Positions 12,901-25,027 are shown, counted from the first letter of the stretch. The stretch is 64,000 nucleotides of DNA from Ulva prolifera (GCA_023078555.1 CM041203.1:4300538-4364537); one strand, 5' to 3'. Translations and numbers: made by a program. The notes: generated from the sequence alone by a model not told the origin.

Positions 12901-14480
12901 TAGCCCCGAGGCCGCCGCAGAGCTGCTCGGAGCGGACACCCGTGGCCGTGGCGGCGGCGGCGGTGGGGGCGGCACGTCTTATGCGAATAGGCTGGAGGCT
13001 GAGCTGGCGGTCGCCGCGGTGTACGCGCTGTGTGCTGCGGGGGACGTGGACAGCGTGGCGCTGCTGACGCCGTACCGCGGCCAGGTGCGTCGGGCGGCTC
13101 AGGGGTTGTGTGCGCGCGCTGTGTGAGCCCGGCGCGGCTGGAGCCGGCATGGGGGGCTGTGCTGTATGGAGTGTCCCAGGCTCACGTGTGTTCATGACCG
13201 CTGCCGCGATGCCTCTGCGGATGTGAGCATGCTGCAGCTGTCGCCACCCGCATCAAGCCTGTGCCATAGCACGTTCCCCCACAGCGTGTGAAGCCCTTGC
13301 AGCAACCCCAACGTCCATACCATGGCGGCTTGCAGTGCCTATTGTATGAGTGAGGTGCATGTGCATGCGCCGCGTGTGGCACCGGTGGGGGGCACAACGC
13401 GGTCAAACGGCAAGGCTTTCCAGAGCTTGTAAAGTAAGATAAATCTGAATTTACTGAGCCGTATCCTATTGGACATTGACAACTCCTAGTTACGGAACCA
13501 CATATGCTTGTTCTCCAGCTGCATCCCAATGCAGCTTGTATCTGTAATGAATCAGACCCATAACGAGACGGACACCGCGCGCTCTGCAGGTCCGCGCGCT
13601 AGAGTCGGGTCTCGCGGCGCGCCGGCAAGCATTCCGCGACCTCCGCCGACCCGCCGACATCGTGGTGTCGACGGTGGATGGCTACCAGGGCCGCGAGGCG
13701 GACGTGGTCGTGTTCTCGGTCACCCGCAACAACACTCGCGCCGCGCTCGGGTTTGTGCGCGACCCGCGGCGCATGAACGTCGCGATCACACGCCCGAGGC
13801 GCGCACTCGTCGTCCTCGGCGCCCCAGAGATGCTGCGCGACGACGAAAACTGGGGCAGGTGCGTGCTGTGCTGTGCTGTGATGCATGCATGCATTCGGTT
13901 TGTCCATACGGAATGAAGACGTGTGGGTGTGTTGGTGTCTGGAGAGCCCCACTTCAGGGGCGCGGGTGTTGCCGCCAGACCATCGATGCCGGGGCCAGGG
14001 TTGCTATGAGAGCAGAGGCCTGCTGACCGGTCTCCGAACGCAGAACTCTGCAGCCGTGATGGTGCAGAATCATGTGCCGAGCAGCCCCGCACCGCGGCTG
14101 CTCGAGGCCACCACGTCTGCACCACCAGTGCCAGCCTGTTGCATCTGCACCCCAACCTGGCCCCTCCTCATTTCCCGATCGGCACCGGTGCCGGCACCGC
14201 GAGGAGCGGACAGCACACGCGGCGGCTGCCACGATCCCATGGCCCCGCTCAATCACAAGGGCAACCGCTGTTCTGCTAGTAGATGCATGAGCACAGGTTG
14301 AAACTGCGCCATCCGTTGTACGCTGATGCCTTGTTTGTTTCCAGAATAGTAGTAAATAACAGGACGCCTTGGAACGTGTGCAGATGGTTGAACTGGTGCA
14401 CGAAGTATGCCTCAGTCGTGCCTCCCTCCTGGGTCCCTGCCCCCCCCTGGAGCTCCTCCTCCGCCAGCAAACGCTTGTGA
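6954..14480 (+). CDS. SMUBP2/IGHMBP2-like superfamily 1 helicase, probably organellar
   Basis: Proposed exons are 6954-7238, 7492-7658, 8211-8499, 9314-9427, 9902-10033, 10233-10385, 10829-11065, 11543-11751, 11938-12062, 12771-13084, 13590-13858 and 14345-14480, giving about 809 residues. ATP-dependent SF1B helicase motifs occur in order: Q-like region KSQSQAIA, Walker A GPPGTGKS (about 314-321), motif Ia/Ib TNACADNL and RVGNPAR, an Ala/Arg/Gln coiled-coil insertion (about 385-455, the stalk), Walker B IIDEASQA (about 481-488), motif III AGDPQQLPP, motif IV VQYRMHPG, motif V TVDGYQGRE and motif VI MNVAITRPRR. The N-terminal KDLVRDGSALLDL...GKLKAHKF block matches the family's OB/1B region. 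The closest architecture I know is the plant plastid SMUBP2-like helicase (TNAAVDN, VGNPARI). The first ~45 residues are basic and Ser/Ala-rich, like a transit peptide. Oddities are Ser instead of Thr after the Walker A Lys, and a possible GC donor after exon 5 at 10034. Substrate (RNA or DNA) is not shown. Confidence 0.88.
8668..9179. mobile_element. ~510-bp terminal-inverted-repeat element (MITE-like)
   Basis: The left end (8668-8760) contains AATTTACTGAGCCGTATCC, then a GGACAACTCCGAGTTAACG-type segment. The right end (about 9100-9179) is its diverged inverted copy: read on the minus strand it gives GCAAGGTAGATATGG, AGCTGTATCC, then TTGACAACTCCGGGTAAACG. The interior has no transposase. It includes a tRNA T-arm-like string GGTCGTGGGTTCGACTC at about 8973. 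The element lies wholly in the helicase intron 8500-9313. I saw no convincing target-site duplication. Confidence 0.55.
12061..12212 (+). repeat. 37-bp tandem repeat, four copies, at a 5' splice site
   Basis: The unit begins CGGTGCGCGCCGCC, continues GCATGCATGACGGCAC and ends AGGGCA. Copies start at 12061, 12098, 12135 and 12172 and are nearly identical. The first copy begins at the exon/intron border of the helicase exon ending at 12062, so every unit repeats the donor context G/GTGCGC. Confidence 0.85.
12228..12290 (-). mobile_element. 29-bp retroelement tail with 17-bp flanking duplications
   Basis: A 29-bp core at 12245-12273 (on the minus strand it ends CGTTCACTCTTTTGTAA) sits between CGCTTCCATGCTAAGTC (12228-12244) and CACTTCCGTGCTGAGTC (12274-12290), 17-bp direct repeats that match at 14 positions. 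The same core occurs elsewhere in the window at unrelated sites with different flanking duplications, which indicates insertion rather than local duplication. Confidence 0.65.
13431..13498 (+). repeat. Solo end of the TIR family in a helicase intron
   Basis: This is a close copy of the left end of the 8668 element: GTAAAGTAAG, AATTTACTGAGCCGTATCC, then TTGGACATTGACAACTCC. It sits in the intron 13085-13589. No inverted partner was seen nearby. Confidence 0.6.
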
Positions 14481-15474
14481 CACACAAGTCAAGGCGCTTG
14501 GGCGGCTCCGCGCCGCTGTCCTGTGCCGCCACAAGGGCGCACCGAGCGGTGCTGCAAGCAACCACCACTGCCGCATTTATGCAAGCGCCGATTGGAGTCA
14601 TGTCGGGCAGAGGGCTGGGGATGCTGCGTGCTAGCATGGAGACCCCCAGCACACCATGATGTTGGCCATGCATTTGGCCACCCTGCCTCCCCTGGATGAT
14701 GACTTCGATGATGGTGGCCGAATTGAGACAACAATCATGCTAGTGGTGGCACGCCACGTTTTGCTTTCATGGCTGTGCATCAGTGCGATCAAGTCGCGTG
14801 AATGTCTGATTCACGTTACCCTTGATAGATATTGACATAGACCTCCCAATGCACAATCATTGTTGAGGCGAGTTTTGATCTGATGCGAAGTCTGACATTG
14901 TAAGATCCTGGTGCAATTGTCAAGGTCCATGACCTACTGGTATGTGACCAGATATGAGAGAAACATGAGAGGCCCACAGAAGGTCACAGGGCTGTTATTT
15001 GACAAACATGACGCATCCAGCACAGCGCATAATTCTCATACTTCACAAACCCGGTGCGCTCGTACGAATCTGTACACACAGCCCTGGCACCATCCACAGC
15101 ACCACATGCCTTCAAGTATGATCCATTGCCCATGCATGCCAAGAAACACTGGCGCACATGCACGCACGCAGCGGCGTGCGCTGCCACATCCCATCCTTGC
15201 CAGACCGCCCTCCCCCTCCCCACAGCCAAGGGTGCAAGCAGCAGGCGCACAAAAGCAATCAAGCTCCCGTACACCTTTGCTGCAGACCTCCGTGGCAAAA
15301 TACACCCCAGTGGAATTGCCGCACGAGTGTCCTCGTCTTGTGAGGCGGCCATCTCCACGCGACGTGGAAAGGGGGGGCCGAACATGGGCGAACGCGCCAC
15401 ATCAGCAGGCCCCCTCCCCCCCGGGTTTTACAGCTTGAAGTTGAAGGAGAGGCGGCGGGCCGTACGCCGCCACT
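14481..15474. other. Convergent intergenic region
   Basis: This lies between the 3' end of the helicase (+) and the 3' end of the YeeE/YedE gene (-). Open frames here are short and show no family features. No terminator or poly(A) signal stands out. Confidence 0.5.
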
Positions 15475-18368
15475 TCAGCGCGCGAGCGGCGTGCTGCCGC
15501 TGCCGTCTGCAACCCGCTCCCGCCCCCGCCGCTCCCACAGTTTCTGCCCAAACACGACCGCGGCAATTCCCACCAACATCGCGGCATTCAGCGCCGCAAC
15601 CTTCCCCTGCGGCGCTCCGAGCGACACCAGGGCAGGGCCGGGGCAGAAGCCCCCCAGGCCCCAGCCGGCACCAAAGAGGAGCGCCCCGGCGATGAGCTGC
15701 GCGTCGATGTGCGTGGACTTCGGGCAGCCGATCGGCGCGCCCGACAGCGCATGCTCCCGCCTGAGAATGACGAGCTGGAACGCGGGAATCGCGACCGCGA
15801 GCGCGCCGCCCATGACAAAGAAGAGTGTCCAGTTCCAGTACGGCTGGAAAAACGAGAGTGCCGTGGCGACCTGCGTGCGCAGCTACGGGTCATGCATGTT
15901 GTTCATGCATGTGGTCAGTTGTCAGCAGCCGGCCACAGCTCAAAGATGTGGGCGGTCTACGCAGCAGGGGTGGACATGCGATTTGTGACAGCACAATCCA
16001 AGCCGCGGGATGGCCTTGTGAGGCGGCAGCTGGGGACGAACCAGCACTAATGAAATCCATGAGAGCTGGGATAAGAGGAAAACAATCATTACTGTTCAGC
16101 CTGTTCAGCCGCTCCCCAGCTCACCGAGGCGTCACATTTGAGCAATAAACCGACACATGCATGGCGCAGTGGCGCACCACGGTTGGGCGCGTCATCTCGC
16201 TCAGCCCGAGCGCGAGCGCAAACAGCAGCCCGGCGATGAATTCATATGCCTGGCCCGGCAGCGTAGACTTTGTGCGCGGCGCGGCATAGCCGGCGGCCGC
16301 GGTGGCGGCGGCGGCCGCCGCGATCATCGAGAGCCCCGCGTTGAGCTGCGTAGCAGAGGGCGTGGCGTAGGTGGGCGCGGCACGCGCGACACCAAGCGCG
16401 TCAGGGGTCTGCGTGGCGATCGACACGGCAATGCCGGCCGCGAAGAAGATGCATGTGTAGACGAAGGATCGGATGGAGAGGCTGCATGCCAGAGCGGCGG
16501 TTTGGGAGGGGAGTTTGCAGGGGTGGCGTGCGACGTGTGCATGGCAGGCATGCGTCCTGATAGACATGGCTTCGGCGTCGACACGGTGTAGCTGACATGG
16601 TGCGATCCAGGCGCTAGACGGCCGTTAGCGTACTCTACGTACGCAATGTCAAGTGCTCCGCGGCCTTGCTCTGCCGGGCGATACTGCCGTACTGGCTGCA
16701 CTGCCCTTGGTAAGAAAAGTCTTGAGCGTGGGGGTGTGGGAACTGTAGATGACTTGACAAGGGTAGGCATGTGAAGCATGTATAATGTAGCAAGATGGCA
16801 TGGGGAGGAGCAGGTGGCGGAGGGGGCGAGGGAGTGGGGGGAGGCGCACCGGGCGTTGCCAGCGATGCCATGGCCAGAGGTGCAGCCGTTGCCGAGCGCC
16901 GCCCCCAAGCCGACCATGAGACCTGCAGCCGTGGCGCGGGCGAAGGTGAACGATGCAGGGAGGGTGTCCAGGGAGGCGGGCATAAGCCAGCTGATGAGGC
17001 CGCCCCCTGCCAGCAGGCCTCCAAGGAACAGACCCCGCCACAAGCTGGTGTCTCCTCCAAGGAAGCCCCTGCAAGCAACCTCGTGTCTGGGCATAGCAAG
17101 CTCGGGTCAGCCATCACAACTGACTGTTTTGAAGCCGCTCTTGTGAGCTTCAGGGGAGAAGGCTTTACACAGGATGGCCAGGGCAGTTGGCTTTTGATCG
17201 CCTCCTCCGAGACAGCTTAGAACACAGGATGGACGAGAAACACTGCAATGCAACGTGAGCCAAATCCTGGCCGGGCCTGTTCCGCTTCAACTGATTTTGT
17301 TAAGATGCCAAAGAAAAATCTTTCTGGCCATGGTTACTGTTGTCTGTGGACTGTGGGTGGGTGGGGAAGTAAATGGAGACCTGGATTTGAAAGACTGGGT
17401 GGTGCAAACACAGAAACCACTTTGTCAACGGACCACTGCTGCATATACAACATGATGGCTGGATTGATGGTGTGGGACTGAGGCACATGCTGTGACGGAG
17501 AGAGCAGTGGGCATTGGTCGATCGGTGTGCAAGGCACTAGGAGCTGACACCGTGTTTCAGTGCTTCACAGAACCAAGCCCCACGAGCGTTCCACCACAGA
17601 ACAGCATCTTCGTGATCTTTATACTTCAAATGGCGATGCTGTCTGTTCTCACACAATCATGCAACGCATGTGGCCAGGCCGACACGGACAAATGGCCAAC
17701 AATATCCGATGGTGCAAAAGACGTGGCTACGGACTGCACTTTACTTCGAAACTCAGTCCGGCTTGTATTCTGGTCATAAAAGGTTATTGTTCCAGTGCAG
17801 CTTCTTTCAGAGCTATTACGTGGAGAAAGGACTTGTGAACTCGGCGAGATTTGTGTCGCTCATGAAGTCGGCGAAATTGTCGACCTCGGGAAATTTGGCA
17901 GAGGTTGACAGGTGGAAATTCATGCCCGTTCATCAGTCATTCACATGGCTCCTACCCAGCTTTGTCATGTACCGAGCGCAAGTCAACGGTACTCATGCGG
18001 CACTGGTCGGCTCCGAATGGCTCATGGACAGCAGCTGTTTATTGCAGACAACAGACTACATGCCCCAAAGCACATCAATATAGGACAGATGACACACTGA
18101 TGCCATCTGTGCTCGGCGTGATATCAGATTTGTGACAGATTCTGTATCCACGACTCGCTTCATGAGGCAGCACAGTGTCCAAGGTGAGCACGCACTTGAT
18201 AGCTCCAGATATTCCCAGAATACGACCTGTGATAAGAGTCTTGCCAGAACTGAGCAGTCCTATGCAGACGCCTCCCATTAACGCCGTCCATGGCGTGAAC
18301 GCGCTCGACGCAAACACCGTTCCCATTGCTGGAGCTGTACAAACGCTTTCTACCTCAAAAGACACCAT
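15475..18368 (-). CDS. YeeE/YedE family thiosulfate/sulfur-compound transporter
   Basis: Exons on the minus strand are 18368-18196, 17068-16850, 16481-16181 and 15870-15475, with phases that fit exactly, giving 362 residues. It is an integral membrane protein of the YeeE/YedE (DUF395) family, whose studied members (TsuA) import thiosulfate. Both internal domains are visible. The first starts FTPWTALMGG and RILGISGAIKG and ends in the signature GNGCTSGHGIAG (Cys about 120) followed by NARLSIRS. The second has FFQPYWNWTLFF, then GAPIGCPKSTHID (Cys about 280) and GLGGFCPGPALVSLG (Cys about 307). Conserved cysteines of this type line the substrate path in TsuA. Length is near the family norm of 330-380. 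ATG 18368 is the first Met in the exon; no cleavable presequence is obvious. Intron 1 is 1,127 bp. The family is mostly bacterial, with eukaryotic algal members, so transfer is possible but the four introns show long residence. Confidence 0.88.
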
Positions 18369-20669
18369 AAAAAACACACAATCTCAGGCTTTACAGGTAT
18401 TTGGTCGTTTTCAATGTTTCTGTAGCGTGGTGCCGTCGACACTGACCTGCGCTAGCGCGTTGCAGAGGAACAAAAGTGGGGAAGTGGCTGCGACCGCTGA
18501 CTCGGCCGATATTTAAACTGAAATGAGAAGAATAATTGCGGAGCAGATATCCTGGCCTGCGCCACTCCGCCCGCATCGTCTGGTACCTCGTAAGCGCCCG
18601 CATGGATGATATCAGCTGTTCCGGACGCGGTATCGCCTCGGCCGCTCAATGTAGACCAGCCTCGCACTTACGAAAAATCTGCCAATAATGAAAAGCCTTG
18701 GCCACATACGTTTGCGAAGCTGCATTAACAATGCGCACCTTTTCAATTGGCCAAACAGGTCTGATCGTGATCGCGCATTGCGTGGCATGCGCAGAGCATG
18801 GCAGCGCGGAGTTTTATATGCATGCACCGACGTGATCACCCCCGAGAGTGTGATCATCATTGCTGTAGCCGACGAAAAATCACAGCGCCATGCAGGGTCT
18901 CACAGGTCCGGCCGTTGCACAAAATGCTGCAGCACTGCAGTGCACTGTTCCCTTGTTCTTCCACGGCTCGCAGGTGGCTCACCTCTTCCGCAACATGATG
19001 TAACATGATGTGATCCGGCGTTCTCACTGTCTGATAAGGACATCCAGATTGATTCATCTTTACCTGGGTGTCACTACCGCAATGCACAGTATATCTGGTA
19101 TGACCTTTCAGATATTCAACATATCCATGAGGGTAGAGCGCCTCAAGCACTTGCGCAGAACATGTTTGCAGTCCTGTCCCAGCCTACAGGACTTCATCGT
19201 CAGCAGTGTGGGAAGGTGCTCCCAAGGCACTGCAACTTTGTGCCGATCCAGAAGTTCACCTGCAACTATTCAACGACCTCTGCCCTTGTCTTACAAACAT
19301 GCTACTGCAGGAGAAATATTCAGGGCAGGCATGCCTGGCTGACCCGATCTGCTGTGTGTTAAAAGGACAAGGCAGCCTGAGGCGGGCAGCAAAGCCAACA
19401 TGCAGCGCAAGAACACAACCACCACTGGCATGTGTGGTCCCATTGACTCGGAGATGTCAATGTCCAATATGATAAAGCTCAGTAAATTTAGATTTACTTA
19501 CCACCAACACACAACCACCGACCCAACCTGACCTGAGCTGCTGTGGCACACCAGTGCTATGACTGCTGCACCACAGAGCTTGGCCGCCTCGTTCAGTGCC
19601 TGATTTAGGACAGATCATATCAGTGAAAATATGTCAACTTCCAAACGATTGAGGCAAACAATTGAGGTCCCACAGATGCGCATGCACCCACACTTCTTCT
19701 TCATTTTCTCCACTTTCGCCTGGATGCTGCAAGTAAGCTGGCGCAACTGTTGTGGAGACCATAGGAACTCCCAACAGACAAGGAAATTTGTAGCCATAGC
19801 TGCATGTCACATGCCACCCCTTGCAAGGCCTCGGCGGGCTCAGGGGATCTCGTGAAAGCCTGAAAGCGTGGGCCTTGTACAGATCCTGGGTGGCGAGCTG
19901 CAATATCCCGGGCCTTTTTGTGGCAAGCACTAGCACAAACTACAACACGTGGACGGCAGTAGCTCCAGCTACATGTGGGGGAAACACCAGCACACATCAA
20001 GCCGGCGGTCATCGACCTTGCAGCTGAGAGTGATGGTGAAACCAAGTAATGCTCCGCAGCACGCGCGAGCGCGCACAGCGGGGAACCCTCGCTGAGCACA
20101 TGCTCAAGTCACAAGCAAGATTCGGGTACGACATGAAGCCCACCCGACCAGAGGCTGGTCAGCCGCCATGCACAGGCCGGCGCCACCCCAGCCGGCGGCG
20201 ACCTCATTCGTACAGGCACATGCGGGTTGGAAAGTTTAATCAGTGATCAGGTGTAAGCAACAGGAAGGCATGCGATCGGCATGATGCAGTGATGCATCAC
20301 TGTCGAGCCTGTGCGGCAACCCAGGGCCTCCGACGGCACGGTAAGAACTGAGGCCGACATGAAACACAGGCACGGTCAGCACTGATGCTGATGTGTAATG
20401 CACGCGCAACATGTTACGTTTACGACTTTCCTGGTAGAGCTACTGCTGCTTTGTAACAGCGCCCACACTCACATGAATTCACACCGCACACAATTCTCTC
20501 ACACGACCTTTCTCCAGCTTCATACTCTTCACTGCAACCACAGAATTGGGACGCCTGCGTACATCATACGTCATGCGTGCGCACACCAGCTCGTCTCGCA
20601 ACAGGTCCAAGCCACAGCCCTGCTCTCACGCACCCCACTGCCACGCCAACCAGCAAACTGTCCCCAGCA
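18369..20669. other. Intergenic region with repeat copies
   Basis: No gene is supported between the YeeE/YedE start and the LRR gene stop. At 19428-19502 there is a minus-strand copy of the TIR-family end (on the minus strand AATTTACTGAGCTTTATC, then TTGGACATTGACATCTCC). At about 19352-19400 there is a minus-strand copy of the SINE-like tail (TGCCTTGTCCTTTTAACACA). The rest is unremarkable. Confidence 0.55.
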
Positions 20670-23600
20670 TCACAACTCGACACCCCGGTCGAGCGGCAGC
20701 CGCAGCAGCGCCTCCCACAGCTTCCCCGCAGAGGCCTCGTGATGCCACCACGGCATGTCCTCGTCATCCGCGCCGTCCTCCTCCGCCGCGGCAGCCGCAG
20801 CAGCGGCCTCCGCAGGCGCCCCCGCCGCGGGGTCCACGTCGGCCGCTGCGGCTGCCACACCCGCGCTCGCGCCAGATGGCGCCACGGCCACTCCCGCGGA
20901 GCCGTCAGTTGCGGCCACCGCCACGGCAGGCGCGTCATGCATGGCCTGCAGATCCGCCGTTAACGCCACGATCTGCGCGTGTGCGGCGGCGGTCACCTGC
21001 ACCATCGACGCCATCAGCTCGTCCATGGAGGGTCCTTCTGCCGGAGACACGATGTCCGCCGCCGCGTCCCCGCCGCCGAGCGGCTCCGCCGTGACCGCGA
21101 CGGTGTCAGCATCGGACGCCGGCAGCGCTCCTGCACCCATGGCAGCCACTTCCCCCCCACCCCTATCTTGTGCCCCCCCGGCCACAGCGGGGCCATGCAT
21201 CGGCCCCTCCGCGTGCGCGTTTGCCACCATCTCGGCCGCAGCGGCAGCCGAGACGGCTCCGCCGCAACCCGCCGCAACGCATGCACCATTGCCGCTGTAT
21301 TCGCTCCACGCCGCGGCCGCCGTGTCGGCGACCGTCGCCCGGAAGACCTGCAGCAGGCCCAGCACCCACGGGTCCGCCGAGTCCATGTCTACCTCTGATG
21401 CATGATCAGCCCCTGCGGACCCTTCCCCCTCCGTCGAGCCGCTGCGGCTGCTGCCGCCGTCCCCGCCGAAGCTCCGGCCCCACGGTCCAGCGTGGACCTG
21501 TGTGTCTGCCATGTCCTCCCGACTGCTCCCCTCTGACGCGGAATCCTGCTCGCTGCCGCTCATAGCCACTGCTGCCCCCCCTGGCCCCGCAGCCCCCCCA
21601 TCCTCCGCTGTGGCCGCCAGCTCTGCCCCCACACTCTCCCCCACACCACAAGTCTGTCCCGGCGCGTCCTCTCCTGACGAGCTGCCACCGCTCAAGCTGC
21701 TGCTGCTGCCGCTCCATGCATCGAGACCGGATCCGCCGCCGGCCGCCATCGCCATGGCCATCAGCACGGCCGCCCCCATGCCGGTCTCAGGGCTCGAAGC
21801 CCCCGCGGCCCCCGACCCCGGCCCGCTTCCCGCCGAACCCCCCGGCAACTCTACCACATCAAGCTCAGCCACCCCCATACTGCCATCGCTGCTGCTATCA
21901 CTAGACTCCGTCTCGTGACCCCCGAAGGCCTCCGCGAGGACCTCCGCCACCATCGCCAGGGCAGCCTCCCCAGTAGCCTCCCCCACCTCGTCCCCCACGC
22001 CATCGTCATGCATGTCGTCATGCAAGTCGCTGTCGGCGTCGCTTCCGCCGCTCCCGTCGCTGTCCCCGTCGCCGTCCTCGTCACTCACGATTGACTCATC
22101 GTCCGTCGAGTACTTCTCCCTCGGGCGCTCGAACTCGTGGCCGCAGAGTGCATGCATGTCGAGGTGCCGCAGCCGCCGCGCCGCCGGCAGCCCGTCTGCA
22201 AGTGCGGCGACGGCCGCCGCCGTGAGGCTGTTGTGGGCCACATTCAGCTCCTCAAGTGCCGGAAACACTCCGCGCTGCAGCAGCTCCGCGAGCGCGGCCA
22301 CCTCTGGCGTGGCCAGGGCGCACTCCTTCAGGCCCAGCACGCGCAGCGCGCGCAGCGTACTCAGAGCGCCAACCAGATCCACCTTACCGGGCATGTCCAT
22401 CCCGGTCAGCCGCAGCTCCGTGAGCTCCGTCAGCCCGCCAATTGACTCGCCGAGGGTGGCACCCAGGGAGCGCCGAGCAGCCGGGGCCGCCGCGTCTCCC
22501 TCTGCCGCGTCGCCCGCCGCGGCATCACCAGCCGCGCCGCACGGTTCGCCCACCGCGCAGCCGATGCCGGAGGCGCTGAGGTGGCGCAGGCGCCGCAGCG
22601 GCGCAACGGCCCGCGCAAACCCCTCCGGCCCCACGCAGAGGTCCTTCCAGTCCGTTACGACCAGGCGCGTGAGGCACGTGAGCTGCGTGAACAGCGCAAC
22701 CGTGCCGCCGTCGGCCCCCGGCCACCCCGGCGCATCCACAAACACGTCCAGCTCAAAGTCGGAGAGTGTCGGCGCGGCGCCGGCGAGCGCGGCGCGCAGC
22801 GCCTGCTGTGCCGCCGGCGACTCGACAAACTTGTGGAGACGGAGGGACTCGAGGGCGACAAGTGGCTTCAGGTGGCACCACCGTGACCGGTGGCTCGAGC
22901 ACGCGTCGCTGTGGATGTGGAGGGAGGTCAGCTGGGTGAGTTCAGAGAGGGCGGGGTCGAGTTCGGGGGTGAGAGCGAGGGCGCGGAGGGAGGGGCTGGT
23001 AGAGAGGTGCGTGAGGGCGCGGCGCGGCGCGCGCAGCTGCGGCGCGGCGAAGTGCGTGAGGTGTGGGAGTGTCCCGAGCGCAGCAAAGACGCTGCTCAGC
23101 GTCGCGTGCTCTGGCGGCCATTTGCCGTATTTGCTCGGGCCGCAGGTCGGGTCGCCGAGGCAGAGGTAGGTCAGCGCGGTCAGGCGACGGAGGCCGTCCG
23201 GGAGGGTGGCGTACGTGGTCTGGGCGAGGCTGACTTGCTCGCCCCAGCTGAGGGTGAGGTGGCAGATGGTGGGGGGGAGGAGGTGGGTGATTGCTGCTGC
23301 CGTGCCGAGCTCAAGCTCATGGAATGAGCCCATCTGGAGGTGGGTGAGGGCGGTCAGGGCGGTGAAGACGGTGGCGTTGTCTCGCAGCTCGGACATGGGG
23401 ACCTGGCAGCCGAGGATGTTGAGGTGGGAGAGGTGGCTTAGGTGGCCCATCGGCTGGAGGATGGGCTCCTTGCCGTTGTACTGGAAGCAGTTGGAGAGGT
23501 CGATGAAGGTGAGACTTGTTGCAGAGGATATCGCTGGCATAATGGACTCTGGGCTTGGGTCGGTGTTGCTGGAGAGGTCGAGGTGTTGCAGGTGGAGCTG

Positions 23601-24544
23601 GGCCGAGAGAACGTGCTGCAGCGCCATGCCGTCGCTGCAGCAAAGCCCGTTGCGAGCGAGGTCCAGCCTGCGAAGCTGTAGCTCTCCTATGAATGGGGCG
23701 TACTCACGGAACATGCTCTGGCACGCGTAACCCTCGCGAACGTCGTCAGCCCCGATGGCCATCGCATCCGACAGGTACAGAGCCCCATCCGCCAGCCGTG
23801 CAGTAAGAGCAGCCAGTCGCATGCGAAGAGCGTTAGGAAGCATGGCGATGTCGTGCAAACTGACCTGCTTCAGGACGGAGCTCAGACTGTGATCACCCAT
23901 GTTCCGCAGCTTGGCGATCAAGTCTGCGTCAAAGACAGCGGCGCTCAGGAGCGCAGCCTCCCCAGGAGCAGGGATATCGGCAATCTTATCCCCGACGTGT
24001 CCGTTGTATCCTGTCCTTACCGCCCGGCGAATATCAGCTGCGAACTCGCGACAAGCCTCGGCGTGTGATGCCGAGTCCTGGAGAAAGGCCGAAACCTGCA
24101 CACCAAGTAAAACAATGAAGGTTCTTGTGATCCGGCAGGGCAATAGTATCGAACGAGGCGCCTTCACCAGGAGTGTGTGGAGCTCACCTCCATGACAGTG
24201 ACGAGCTCGGACCATGATGAGCCCCCAGGCTCATATCTGCACCAGAGCATGAATGTATCATGCTGCAGGGGCAAGTAGGTACTCCCGGTGCAGGAGTCGC
24301 GGATGTGGAGCAACAGCTCGCTGCGTCGAATGGTGTCATCTGATAGCCGAACGCCGTTCGCGATGAGGCCGCGCCCATCTACAGCGACATGGACTGAGAC
24401 GCCTGATTCAACATCAGCCATGTCGGCTAGGGCGGGCAAGGGTTTGCAGGCTGTCATCGCGGTTGAGATTGCATACAGCACTGTGTCCAGCCTGCAGGAA
24501 CAGCGAAAGGCACGGTTCAGATCTAAGGTTTCAATTGCAGGCAT
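20670..24544 (-). CDS. LRR protein with BTB-like N-terminus and long acidic tail
   Basis: Two minus-strand exons, 24544-24188 and 24095-20670, join in phase 0 across a 92-bp intron (GTGAGC donor, TGCAG acceptor) to give about 1,260 residues. Residues about 50-150 resemble a BTB/POZ domain (VSVHVAVDGRGLIANG, SELLLHIRDSC, then LVTVMEVSAFLQD). From about 215 to 660 come leucine-rich repeats, e.g. LQLRRLDLARNGL, LQHLDLSSN, LTFIDLSNC, LEELNVAHNSL. From about 670 the chain turns acidic and low-complexity (DDESIVSDEDGDGDSD), followed by about 480 residues rich in Gly, Ala, Ser, Asp and Glu, ending near EEDGADDEDMPWWHHEAS. Function is inferred only as protein-protein binding, perhaps a ligase adaptor. 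The start is the first ATG in the open exon; an upstream exon is possible. The large second exon, in a region of short exons, is unusual here. Confidence 0.8.
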
Positions 24545-24849
24545 CAAGCACTCCGTGTGGAGCCTCGGGAATAGCCGTATGGCTCCCGACCCAGCTGCAC
24601 GTGGACGGACGGACGATGCGCTACCAGAACTGAAGGTCCGGAAGCTCGTGTGCCCGGTAGCCACCACCGTGCCACCGACTGCCACGGATCTCCGGGCCCG
24701 AACGGTACATATGGAGCGTACCGATTGCTTTCAGCATCTGTGACAGTGAGCATTTGTTCTAAAGCGGACTGATGTCACTGTGGCCTCTGTCGAGACACGC
24801 ATTGGAGGGATTATCGGCCGGTAAGCCAGTCCGGAATCCCATGCAAAGT

Positions 24850-24912
24850 CATGTGCTGACACAGCATTACAAGAGAGTGAACGGGAGAAGACAAACATGT
24901 GCTGACACAGCA
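24850..24912 (-). mobile_element. 29-bp retroelement tail with perfect 17-bp duplications
   Basis: The core 24867-24895 reads on the minus strand to CGTTCACTCTCTTGTAA. It is flanked by two identical copies of CATGTGCTGACACAGCA at 24850-24866 and 24896-24912. This is the cleanest example of the ultra-short insertion family. Confidence 0.75.
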
Positions 24913-24993
24913 GAGTTCGACATGGCAGGCAAAATGGAAGCTAACCATCGAGATAAGAAATTAAGCTAGAGCAGATGCGCAGCATTCTATATA

Positions 24994-25027
24994 GAACGGG
25001 CGAAGCATATATATGCTTCGCCCGTTC
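24994..25027. repeat. Perfect 34-bp palindrome
   Basis: The half-site GAACGGGCGAAGCATAT is followed immediately by its exact reverse complement, with no loop. It is located in intergenic DNA upstream of the LRR gene. Confidence 0.9.

Noticed and set aside
12461-13195. 244-codon minus-strand frame
   Set aside because: It is antisense to helicase exon 11 and its intron. The plus strand carries recognisable helicase motifs, so this is a GC-rich shadow.
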